Origin: Listeria marthii FSL S4-120
GTDB lineage: Bacteria; Bacillota; Bacilli; Lactobacillales; Listeriaceae
Direction of reading: 5' to 3'
Length of the DNA stretch: 9,065 nt
NCBI GenBank assembly: GCA_000183865.1
Contig: CM001047.1
Location: 2,258,688 to 2,267,752 of the forward strand
Below, piece after piece: positions 1-4,851 of this stretch (position 1 is its first letter; every line of letters begins with the position of its first letter). Both the position numbers and the translations under genes were made by a program. The notes under the pieces were generated by a model. It had not been told where the DNA came from. It saw only the letters and a program-made list of their open reading frames with translations, and did no database searches.

Positions 1-16
1 AAAGGGTTGCTTTTTT
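1..16 (+). terminator. Possible right half of an upstream gene's terminator (cut by window edge)
   Basis: The first bases read AAAGGGTTGC followed by six T residues, which looks like the 3' arm and U-tract of an intrinsic terminator. The matching 5' arm (GCAACCC) would lie outside the window, so this cannot be confirmed. Confidence 0.3.
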
Positions 17-20
17 AGTA

Positions 21-64
21 AAAAACGAATAATATTGAAGTTGTGGTTTTTAATGTTCGTTATT
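21..64. promoter_or_regulatory. Pair of inverted PurR-type boxes upstream of the purine permease
   Basis: The 13-mer AAAAACGAATAAT at 21-33 matches the Bacillus PurBox consensus AWWWCCGAACWWT at 11 of 13 positions. The reverse complement of 52-64 (AATAACGAACATT) matches at 12 of 13. The two boxes are inverted, with CGAA at 26-29 and TTCG at 56-59. The 18-nt gap between the 13-mers is close to the 16-17 nt reported between 14-bp PurBoxes. The gene directly downstream is a purine permease, a typical PurR target. The promoter is not clear: TTGCTT (7-12), 17 nt, then TAATAT (30-35) is one weak candidate that would put the boxes over the promoter and early transcript. Assignment to PurR is an inference from consensus and context. 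Confidence 0.65.
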
Positions 65-105
65 TACCATTAAGCATGATTTTAAAAAAGGAGTGAAACA
101 CACGC

Positions 106-1398
106 ATGTTTCAATTAAAAGCAAACGGTACAGATGTTAAAACGGAAGTCATCTCTGGTTTTACTACATTCCTAACGATGGTATATATCGTAGTAGTTAA
201 CCCAGCTATTCTCTCCGCAGCAGGTGTTCCATTCAATACTGTCTTCATGGCAACAATCATTTCAGCAGTAATCGGTACATTATGGATGGCGATTTTCGCT
301 AACTATCCAATCGCGATTGCGCCAGGACTTGGTATGAACGCTTACTTCGTCACAGTAGTTACAACACAAAAACTAGATTATTCGGTCGCATTCGCTGCGG
401 TCTTTGTAGCAGGTATTATTTTCTTATTACTATCTTTAACACCGCTTCGTGAAAAAATCATTGAAGCCATTCCACATAATTTAAAAGCCGGGATTACAGC
501 TGGTATTGGTTTATTTATCGCTTTCCTTGGTTTCCGTATGACAGGCATTATCGTTTCAAACGACTCAAACTTAGTCGGTTTAGGTGATTTACATTCTAAA
601 GAAGCCATTTTAGCTATTGTTGGTCTTTTAATCACTTTAATCTTACTTGCTTTGAACGTTAAAGGTGCTTTATTTATCGGGATGATCGCAACTGGTATTA
701 TCGCGTTTATCACTGGTGAACTTAAATTTACAGACGGTATTGTTAAACTTCCACCAATGCCAGAATTCGTTTTCACTAATCCACTTAACGCTTTTGGTGA
801 CGTGATGAGTTACGGGCTTTACGCCGTCGTCTTGTCCTTCCTACTCATAACGATTTTTGATACAACTGGAACAATGATCGGTGTTGCTAAAAAAGCCGGC
901 CTAATGAAAGGCGAATCATTACCAAACGCTAAACAAGCACTTATGGCTGATGCCGTTGCAACAAGTGTTGGTTCGATGTTCGGTACAACACCAACAAGTG
1001 CTTATATCGAATCATCTGCTGGTGTTGCAACTGGTGGCCGTACTGGTCTAACAACACTGACAGTAGCAATTTTATTCATGATTTCCGCATTCTTTGCTCC
1101 ACTTGTTGGTGCTGTATCCGGAATTTCCGCTATCACTGCACCAGCTCTTATCATTGTTGGTAGCATGATGATTGGCGCTGTTAAAGAAATCGACTGGGAT
1201 ACACTAGACGAAGCATTCCCTGCTTTCTTAGTTATTCTAGCTATGCCACTTACTTCAAGTATCGCAATCGGTCTAGCATTCGGTTTCATTTCTTATCCAG
1301 TACTAAAAGTATTCACTGGTAAATGGCGTGAACTTAACTGGTTCCTAATCGTCATCGCCGCATTATTCTTCATTCTCGTGGCATTTTTACCACATTAA
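106..1398 (+). CDS. NCS2/AzgA-family purine (guanine/hypoxanthine/adenine) permease
   Basis: This 430-residue polytopic membrane protein has a length typical of the AzgA branch of NCS2 transporters, which import nucleobases with protons. Nearly the whole chain is hydrophobic helix. Family motifs are visible: APGLGMNAYF (72-81), an ITAGIGLFIAFLGF segment (130-143), FDTTGTMIGVAKKAG (251-265) and the NCS2 signature region around TPTSAYIESSAGVATG (295-310). The closest relatives by pattern are Bacillus PbuG/PbuO, so guanine or hypoxanthine is the likely substrate, but the sequence does not settle this. The ATG at 106 is the only plausible start, because an in-frame stop (TGA, 94-96) lies just upstream. 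The AAGGAG at 88-93 is 12 nt away, a rather long spacing. The gene is monocistronic, with PurR-type boxes upstream and a strong terminator downstream. Confidence 0.92.
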   Translation: MFQLKANGTDVKTEVISGFTTFLTMVYIVVVNPAILSAAGVPFNTVFMATIISAVIGTLWMAIFANYPIAIAPGLGMNAYFVTVVTTQKLDYSVAFAAVFVAGIIFLLLSLTPLREKIIEAIPHNLKAGITAGIGLFIAFLGFRMTGIIVSNDSNLVGLGDLHSKEAILAIVGLLITLILLALNVKGALFIGMIATGIIAFITGELKFTDGIVKLPPMPEFVFTNPLNAFGDVMSYGLYAVVLSFLLITIFDTTGTMIGVAKKAGLMKGESLPNAKQALMADAVATSVGSMFGTTPTSAYIESSAGVATGGRTGLTTLTVAILFMISAFFAPLVGAVSGISAITAPALIIVGSMMIGAVKEIDWDTLDEAFPAFLVILAMPLTSSIAIGLAFGFISYPVLKVFTGKWRELNWFLIVIAALFFILVAFLPH

Positions 1399-1407
1399 TA
1401 ACGAACT

Positions 1408-1438
1408 AGCGCCCGCCGAACTCGGTAGGCGCTTTTTT
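1408..1438 (+). terminator. Intrinsic terminator of the purine permease gene
   Basis: AGCGCC (1408-1413) pairs with GGCGCT (1428-1433), and an inner CCGA/TCGG stem makes the hairpin longer and GC-rich. Six T residues follow immediately (1433-1438). It begins 10 nt after the stop codon. Confidence 0.93.
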
Positions 1439-1440
1439 AT

Positions 1441-1469
1441 TGGACAAAAACCCAGTCTTTTGCTATAAA
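1441..1469 (+). promoter_or_regulatory. Sigma-A-type promoter for the small membrane protein gene
   Basis: TGGACA (1441-1446) and TATAAA (1464-1469) are separated by 17 nt. A TG one base upstream of the -10 gives an extended -10 (TGCTATAAA). Transcription should start near 1476, leaving a leader of only about 30 nt. The promoter lies immediately after the preceding terminator. Confidence 0.6.
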
Positions 1470-1506
1470 GAAGAGAGAAACTAATTAGAAATGAGTTGAA
1501 CTTGTT

Positions 1507-1773
1507 GTGTTTTTAAAATCACTGCTCGCCGGTGTCGCACTTGCTGTTGCTGTTTTTCTAGCAAGCTTTTTGATACCTGACTACACTGTATCCACTTTAT
1601 ATTCCATCGTTACGACTATTATTGTTTTTGCATCCATTATTCTATCCGCATTCGTTTCCTTTGGCGGCCGTAGTGGAAACCCTAGCCGAAAAAGCCAATT
1701 ACGCTGGAGTATCCTGCTTTTAGTTGCAGCAATTCCTAGTTTCATCGGCTTTATCGTTACTTTTTACTTTTAA
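1507..1773 (+). CDS. Small hydrophobic membrane protein (possibly DUF5316-like), 88 aa
   Basis: The product has membrane segments at about residues 4-23 and 30-52 and a third at about 68-87. A short polar, basic stretch (GGRSGNPSRKSQLRW, 54-68) lies between the second and third. The small size, alternating hydrophobic helices and the loop after AFVSFGG resemble the DUF5316 group of small Firmicute membrane proteins, but this is recognition by eye and no function can be given. The start is GTG at 1507; the frame is closed by TGA at 1492-1494, so no longer version exists. There is no good Shine-Dalgarno site, and a three-codon frame, ATG AGT TGA (1491-1499), ends 7 nt before the GTG. The gene has its own promoter and shares a terminator with the convergent pfpI-like gene. 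Confidence 0.7.
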   Translation: MFLKSLLAGVALAVAVFLASFLIPDYTVSTLYSIVTTIIVFASIILSAFVSFGGRSGNPSRKSQLRWSILLLVAAIPSFIGFIVTFYF

Positions 1774-1776
1774 ACT

Positions 1777-1814
1777 AAAAAGAAGCATCCCCAATTTGAG
1801 GAATGCTTCTTTTT
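1777..1814. terminator. Bidirectional terminator between the small membrane protein gene and the PfpI-family gene
   Basis: AAAAAGAAGCAT (1777-1788) and ATGCTTCTTTTT (1803-1814) form a 12-bp perfect stem with a 14-nt loop. A-runs on the left and T-runs on the right give a U-tract in both directions, as expected between two convergent genes whose stop codons are 41 nt apart. Confidence 0.9.
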
Positions 1815-2336
1815 TTAATCTTCTAAAGCGGAAATGAACGCTGGTAAATATTCTGGTAGGTCTGGTGGGCGACGACTCGAGATAATGTGTCCGTCTGTTA
1901 CAACCGGCTCATTATGCCAAATAGCTCCCGCATTCGTCATATCATCTTTAATTCCTGGCGTACTCGTCACATTCACGCCTTCTAAAATCCCGGCAGAAAC
2001 AAGCACCCATCCAGCATGGCAAATTTGGCCGATTGGCTTTTTCGCTTTATCGAAAGCACGAACCAAATTCAGTACGCTATCAAAACGGCGTAGCTTATCT
2101 GGGGACCAGCCACCTGGAACTAAAATTCCATCATAATCTTCCGCGCGAACAGAATCAAAATCATAGTCAGAAGTAACAGGGACTCCGTACTTACCGTGAT
2201 AAACTTTTTTCGCTTCCTCTGCCACTAAATGCACCGAAGCACCAGCCTCGCGCAATCTAAGCACTGGATACCAAAGCTCTAAATCCTCAAAGTCTTCACT
2301 GACAAGCGCAATAACTTTTTTACCTTTTAAAGTCAT
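1815..2336 (-). CDS. DJ-1/PfpI superfamily protein (class I glutamine amidotransferase-like)
   Basis: This 173-residue protein has the usual size and motifs of PfpI/YfkM-type proteins. The family glutamate lies in EDFEDLEL (14-21, probably E17). GILVPGG (70-76) is the loop before the active site. The nucleophile elbow is GQICHAGW (103-110), with catalytic Cys106 followed by His107. The C-terminal WHNEPVVTDGHIISSRRP block (140-157) is typical of the PfpI branch. Relatives have been described as peptidases, glyoxalase-like or deglycase enzymes and general stress proteins; the actual substrate here cannot be read from sequence. The ATG at 2336 is preceded by AGGAGGAG at a good distance. The gene stands alone, ending at a bidirectional terminator, with its own promoter containing an inverted repeat. 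Confidence 0.9.
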   Translation of the reverse strand: MTLKGKKVIALVSEDFEDLELWYPVLRLREAGASVHLVAEEAKKVYHGKYGVPVTSDYDFDSVRAEDYDGILVPGGWSPDKLRRFDSVLNLVRAFDKAKKPIGQICHAGWVLVSAGILEGVNVTSTPGIKDDMTNAGAIWHNEPVVTDGHIISSRRPPDLPEYLPAFISALED

Positions 2337-2362
2337 ATAAATCTCCTCCTATCCTCTTCTAC

Positions 2363-2390
2363 AGTATAACAATAACTAGTTTGTTATTAA
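2363..2390 (-). promoter_or_regulatory. Promoter of the PfpI-family gene with internal inverted repeat
   Basis: On the minus strand TTAATA (2385-2390), a 16-nt spacer and TATACT (2363-2368) form a plausible sigma-A promoter. Within it, ATAACAA (2366-2372) and TTGTTAT (2381-2387) form a 7-bp inverted repeat around TAACTAGT, and AATAAC/GTTATT (2371-2376/2383-2388) forms an overlapping one. A dyad in the promoter spacer is where a MarR- or TetR-like repressor would bind. No regulator gene lies next to it. Confidence 0.45.
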
Positions 2391-2414
2391 ATTATTCCGC
2401 CTATAAAAGAAGAC

Positions 2415-2448
2415 AAAAAAAGACGCTCGAAATAAACATTTCCAGCGT
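2415..2448 (-). terminator. Intrinsic terminator of lhrA
   Basis: On the minus strand ACGCT (2448-2444) pairs with AGCGT (2427-2423). The stem continues as GAAAT/ATTTC after one G-G mismatch and closes on a 4-nt loop. Seven T residues follow (2421-2415). Confidence 0.9.
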
Positions 2449-2683
2449 TGCCATCATGTTCGGGCGCCTATGCATAACGGGATGAGGCATAGACATGAAC
2501 TACACGGCCAATGAGATGAATGAAAACAAATAATGATTTTGGTGTCTAAACAGATGTCTGACTAGTTGCCATTCTATTGGAAGATGGATACACCAAAAGT
2601 CATTATAACCATGATAGGGTCTTATCCCCATGAAAATCACATTAGTAAAAATGAAACTTTCATCGAGGTAAAACTCTATCCTA
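2415..2683 (-). ncRNA. lhrA: Small regulatory RNA LhrA (Hfq-binding), about 268 nt
   Basis: This is a free-standing minus-strand transcription unit with no convincing coding frame. A promoter at 2690-2717 predicts a start near 2682-2684, and the terminator's U-tract ends near 2415, giving about 268-269 nt. That is the size I recall for LhrA, which lies between the lmo2256 and lmo2257/2258 equivalents. The RNA would be strongly folded. One long stem is formed by 2590-2605 with 2531-2545 (15 pairs and one bulged base). A second hairpin uses CTATGC/GCATAG plus TCATGT/ACATGA across about 2453-2498, and the terminator hairpin is the third. In L. monocytogenes LhrA is known to bind Hfq and to repress lmo0850 and the chitinase gene chiA by pairing at their translation start regions. 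The identification rests on position, size and genus rather than on alignment. Confidence 0.8.
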
Positions 2684-2689
2684 TAACTT

Positions 2690-2717
2690 ATTTTACTATT
2701 GTTCTTGAAAAAAGCAA
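2690..2717 (-). promoter_or_regulatory. Promoter of lhrA
   Basis: On the minus strand TTGCTT (2712-2717), 16 nt, then TAAAAT (2690-2695). The start point predicted 6-8 nt downstream matches the terminator position for a transcript of about 268 nt, which is the main support for this choice in an AT-rich stretch. Confidence 0.6.
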
Positions 2718-2748
2718 GTAAATAAATATAGATTTTTTGTGACGAAGC

Positions 2749-2772
2749 TAAAAAAGGTAAGAAAAACCTTAC
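2749..2772 (-). terminator. Weak terminator downstream of the coiled-coil/TM protein gene
   Basis: On the minus strand GTAAG (2772-2768) pairs with CTTAC (2761-2757), and AAGGT/ACCTT is an alternative pairing. It is followed by C and a run of T (2755-2750). The stem is short. It lies about 70 nt after the stop codon and just before the lhrA promoter, so it would insulate lhrA. The rest of 2773-2840 shows nothing else I can support. Confidence 0.4.
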
Positions 2773-2840
2773 TATTATATCCTGTTTCTGTATAGAAATG
2801 GTAATATTAGGAGTAAAAAAGAAACCATTGCAGGTCCCTT

Positions 2841-3032
2841 TTAACTAAAAATTTCTACAATCATCCAAGAAACAATCGCGACTAATGGAATTAAGACCCA
2901 TACATTATGGCCAAGTAAACTAGAACGAGTAGCTGGTTTATCTTCAAGCAGTTGAATTCTAGCACGTAAATCATGCACTTCAAGCTCTAGGTCTTGTACT
3001 TTGTCTTCTAGTTCATATAAACGTTCTTCCAT
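2841..3032 (-). CDS. Short coiled-coil protein with C-terminal membrane anchor, 63 aa
   Basis: Residues 1-33 form a heptad-like, highly charged helix (MEERLYELEDKVQDLELEVH, then DLRARIQLLED) with leucines and isoleucines at coiled-coil spacing. A short linker follows, and then a single membrane segment at about 45-62 (VWVLIPLVAIVSWMIVEI). With the N-terminus presumably cytoplasmic, it would be a tail-anchored, self-associating protein. I do not recognise a characterised family or function. The start ATG at 3032 has a strong GGAGG site 7-11 nt upstream. A TATAAT (3063-3068, minus strand) is a likely -10, though no good -35 is visible. It is divergent from the orphan PTS IIA gene with about 150 bp between starts, so the two could share regulation. 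Confidence 0.75.
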   Translation of the reverse strand: MEERLYELEDKVQDLELEVHDLRARIQLLEDKPATRSSLLGHNVWVLIPLVAIVSWMIVEIFS

Positions 3033-3120
3033 TTAAATCCCTCCACACCTTTTCTATTGTCTATTATACGCCACACGAAATGAAACGCATCATTCCATAG
3101 GCTGATTTATTGCTAATTCA

Positions 3121-3150
3121 TTGTCATATCGTTCAGGCATTTGCTACAAT
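3121..3150 (+). promoter_or_regulatory. Promoter of the orphan PTS IIA gene
   Basis: TTGTCA (3121-3126), an 18-nt spacer, then TACAAT (3145-3150) preceded by TGC, which gives an extended -10. The leader to the ATG at 3183 would be about 25 nt and carries the GGGGTGG ribosome binding site. No cre site or antiterminator hairpin of the kind seen before sugar PTS operons is visible. Confidence 0.6.
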
Positions 3151-3182
3151 AAAAGAAAACAATCAACTGTTGGGGTGGAAAA

Positions 3183-3533
3183 ATGGAAATTCAAGTAGAA
3201 GAAGCTGTTGTAAAACTTATTTTGCATGGCGGAAACACACGAAAAGAAGCATATAAAGCAATTGATTATGCAGAAAAGTATCAGTTCGACAAAGCGGATG
3301 AACATCTCCAAATCGCACAAGATCAATTTCAAGAAGGCCATATTTGGCAAACAAAATTAGTATCTATTCGCGACTCAGAAACAGTAGCCCACCCGTCATT
3401 TTTATTAATTCACGGGCAAGACCACTTAATGACCGCACAAGCAGAATTACAACTCGCTAAAAGAATTATTGAACAATACAAGCATCAACAGCGCTTGGAA
3501 GAACGTCTGACAAAACTTGAAAATCAAGCGTGA
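3183..3533 (+). CDS. Orphan PTS lactose/cellobiose-family EIIA component
   Basis: The 116-residue protein matches the all-helical IIA(Lac/Chb) fold, whose usual length is 100-115 residues. An N-terminal helix is followed by GNTRKEAYKAIDYAEKYQF (17-35) and a KADEHLQIAQDQF helix (37-49). The active-site helix is LLIHGQDHLMTA (74-85). His77 corresponds to the histidine phosphorylated by HPr in LacA/ChbA, and Asp80 to the metal-binding aspartate of the trimer. The family's usual HTQLI...EA stretch is changed here to IWQTKLVSIRDSE (54-66). A charged helix (95-115) ends the protein. No EIIB, EIIC, glycosidase or antiterminator gene lies nearby, so it either serves distant permeases or has a regulatory role. 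Its 3' end overlaps the convergent GNAT gene by 10 bp. Confidence 0.88.
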   Translation: MEIQVEEAVVKLILHGGNTRKEAYKAIDYAEKYQFDKADEHLQIAQDQFQEGHIWQTKLVSIRDSETVAHPSFLLIHGQDHLMTAQAELQLAKRIIEQYKHQQRLEERLTKLENQA

Positions 3534-4399
3534 GATGTAGCTGGAAATAAGAAATAAGGCTCACTTTTAAGTATATTCGGCCGTACAAACAACATATCTT
3601 CTGTTTCAATGATATGTGCCGCATCAATGTATTTACTTTTTTCTGGTGTAAACAGCAGATGAATCGTTTCAATTTTTTTAGCAGGCAGATAACTTAGAAC
3701 TTCCACCACATCTAGTTTTTTCGTACTAAGGATATCAAGTACATATAAATCAGCATCTTCCTGTTCCATCAGAACGATAGTATCTATTTCTTCAATATAA
3801 TAAAGTTCATTTTTTAATGCGATTAATACATAAAACATCAGTAAATCTTCACTTTCTTTGACATCTAATATGTTAGAAAGTGGAGTTTTTTCGGATACAA
3901 TACGACTTATTAGCTGAAAATCGGTATTATTATCGGGATTCAGTTTTTTTAACTGAGCAGGCTTTCGTTTCAAACTGCTTGCATCGACAGTAAAACTACT
4001 TTCCTCGACACGCTCAAAGCCAAATTTTGGATAGAAATCTAATACAGAGTCATTGGCAAATAGATACAAAAAATCATATTGTGCTTCATATTTGGCTATT
4101 ACATGCTCTAATAATTTCTTAGCAAGTCCCTGACCACGGTAATCCGGGTGAGTCATCACTGTCCCAATCTGTAACGCAGTATAATCCTCACCTTGATAAA
4201 TTAAGCTCATTTTATTAATGGAAACATTCGCGATAATCTCCTTATCATCAATATAAGAATAACAGACGTATTTATCATTCCAAAAACCTTTATTGAACCA
4301 TTCTTCAAAATTAATATCAAAGGTACTTTCAGCAAGTCTATTAAAACTGTCGCGATATAATTTATTATCTTTGTAGTCACTTATCATTTCATAATTCAT
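3524..4399 (-). CDS. GNAT-family N-acetyltransferase with long C-terminal extension, 291 aa
   Basis: The N-terminal half is a GNAT acetyl-CoA-dependent acyltransferase. Motif A is visible as IGTVMTHPDYRGQGLAKKLL (78-97), with the acetyl-CoA pyrophosphate loop YRGQGLA. Motif B/C is the YLFANDSVLDFYPKFGFERV stretch (112-131). Residues from about 145 to 291 form an extra domain that I cannot name. It is rich in L, I, D and E with little sign of a second R-x-x-G-x-G loop, so it may be a decayed or specialised second domain. The substrate is unknown. The ATG at 4399 has an AGAGGGAAAG site upstream. Its probable promoter overlaps the yitW terminator, so some expression by read-through is possible. 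It overlaps the convergent PTS IIA gene by 10 bp. Confidence 0.88.
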   Translation of the reverse strand: MNYEMISDYKDNKLYRDSFNRLAESTFDINFEEWFNKGFWNDKYVCYSYIDDKEIIANVSINKMSLIYQGEDYTALQIGTVMTHPDYRGQGLAKKLLEHVIAKYEAQYDFLYLFANDSVLDFYPKFGFERVEESSFTVDASSLKRKPAQLKKLNPDNNTDFQLISRIVSEKTPLSNILDVKESEDLLMFYVLIALKNELYYIEEIDTIVLMEQEDADLYVLDILSTKKLDVVEVLSYLPAKKIETIHLLFTPEKSKYIDAAHIIETEDMLFVRPNILKSEPYFLFPATSHA

Positions 4400-4422
4400 T
4401 ATTCTTTCCCTCTACTCATTTC

Positions 4423-4463
4423 TATAAAAATAACAGGTACAACGCAAAATACGTTCTACCTGC
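4423..4463 (-). terminator. Terminator of yitW, probably active in both directions
   Basis: On the minus strand CAGGTAGAACG pairs with CGTTGTACCTG (4462-4434) with one G-G mismatch around a 7-nt loop, followed by a T-rich tract (TTATTTTTAT). The plus strand also has a T-rich tail. A possible -10 for the GNAT gene (TATAGA, 4421-4426 on the minus strand) begins at its end. Confidence 0.8.
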
Positions 4464-4477
4464 TCATTTTTATTTAA

Positions 4478-4786
4478 TTAGCGTATCCCCAGCGCTATTT
4501 TTGCATAGCGTGACATACGATCTTTAGTCCACGGTGGATTCCAAACAAGGTTTACATTCGTATCCTTCACTTCCGGAATATCACTTAATGCCATTTGTAC
4601 TTGCTCAGTCAAAATACCAGCAAGCGGACATCCCATCGTTGTAAGCGTCATTGATACTGTGCAAAGCCCGTCATCATCTAACTCAACATCATATACAAGC
4701 CCAATGTTCACAATATCAATTCCAAGTTCTGGATCGATAACTTGTTCTAGTGCGCCCATTAGGTTTTCTTTTAGTTGCTCATCCAT
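4478..4786 (-). CDS. yitW: MIP18/SufT-like iron-sulfur cluster assembly protein (YitW)
   Basis: This 102-residue DUF59/MIP18-family protein is related to SufT and to eukaryotic CIA2, which act in maturation or delivery of Fe-S clusters. It shows the family pattern: VIDPELGIDIVNIGLVYDVE (16-35), TLTTMGCPLAG (47-57) with the conserved Cys53, and the VWNPPW block (81-86). The start is placed at the ATG at 4784-4786 (MDEQ...), 10 nt after AAAGGAGG. A TTG at 4808-4810 would add eight residues but lies across that ribosome binding site. The gene is 64 nt downstream of the yitV stop with no terminator between, so it may be read from yitV as well as from its own Fur-box promoter. It ends at an intrinsic terminator. 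Confidence 0.92.
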   Translation of the reverse strand: MDEQLKENLMGALEQVIDPELGIDIVNIGLVYDVELDDDGLCTVSMTLTTMGCPLAGILTEQVQMALSDIPEVKDTNVNLVWNPPWTKDRMSRYAKIALGIR

Positions 4787-4822
4787 GAAGCATATGCCTC
4801 CTTTTTGCAATTTTGTACATTT

Positions 4823-4851
4823 ATTGTATCATATATGAGAATGATTTTCAT
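4823..4851 (-). promoter_or_regulatory. Extended -10 promoter of yitW
   Basis: On the minus strand ATGAAA (4846-4851), 17 nt, then TACAAT (4823-4828) preceded by TGA, so TGnTACAAT is an extended -10. The start point would be near 4816, about 30 nt before the ATG. The Fur-type box lies between and over these elements. Confidence 0.55.
4836..4850. promoter_or_regulatory. Fur-type operator overlapping the yitW promoter
   Basis: TGAGAATGATTTTCA on the plus strand (TGAAAATCATTCTCA on the minus) matches the 7-1-7 Fur consensus TGATAATNATTATCA at 12 of 14 informative positions. The dyad extends one pair further on each side. It matches the PerR consensus less well (10 of 14). It covers the spacer and -35 of the yitW promoter, where bound Fur would block RNA polymerase. 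Iron control of an Fe-S assembly gene makes sense, but Fur binding here is inferred. Confidence 0.65.

Noticed and set aside
1..105. Purine riboswitch in the permease leader
   Set aside because: The conserved loop sequences and three-way junction of the purine aptamer are not visible; the PurR boxes explain the region better.
378..776. Minus-strand open frame of 132 codons opposite the permease gene (also 1002-1289 and similar frames)
   Set aside because: These are mirror frames of real coding sequence, with no ribosome binding site or recognisable domain.
2500..2631. 43-codon minus-strand frame inside lhrA, starting ATG GGG ATA
   Set aside because: It has no ribosome binding site and its composition is unlike a protein (many H, F, W). 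It also runs through the main RNA stem, so it looks like a chance frame in a non-coding RNA.
2705..2732. Plus-strand promoter TTGAAA, 16 nt, TATAGA
   Set aside because: It lies in AT-rich sequence where such matches arise by chance, and nothing on the plus strand downstream (2740-3180) looks like a gene.
3538..3580. GTGAG/CTCAC hairpin after the PTS IIA gene as a terminator
   Set aside because: There are only five base pairs around a 27-nt loop with four T residues; too weak to call.
4784..4810. TTG start at 4810 for yitW (110 aa)
   Set aside because: The extra codons cover the AAAGGAGG ribosome binding site, and the family N-terminus fits the ATG at 4786.
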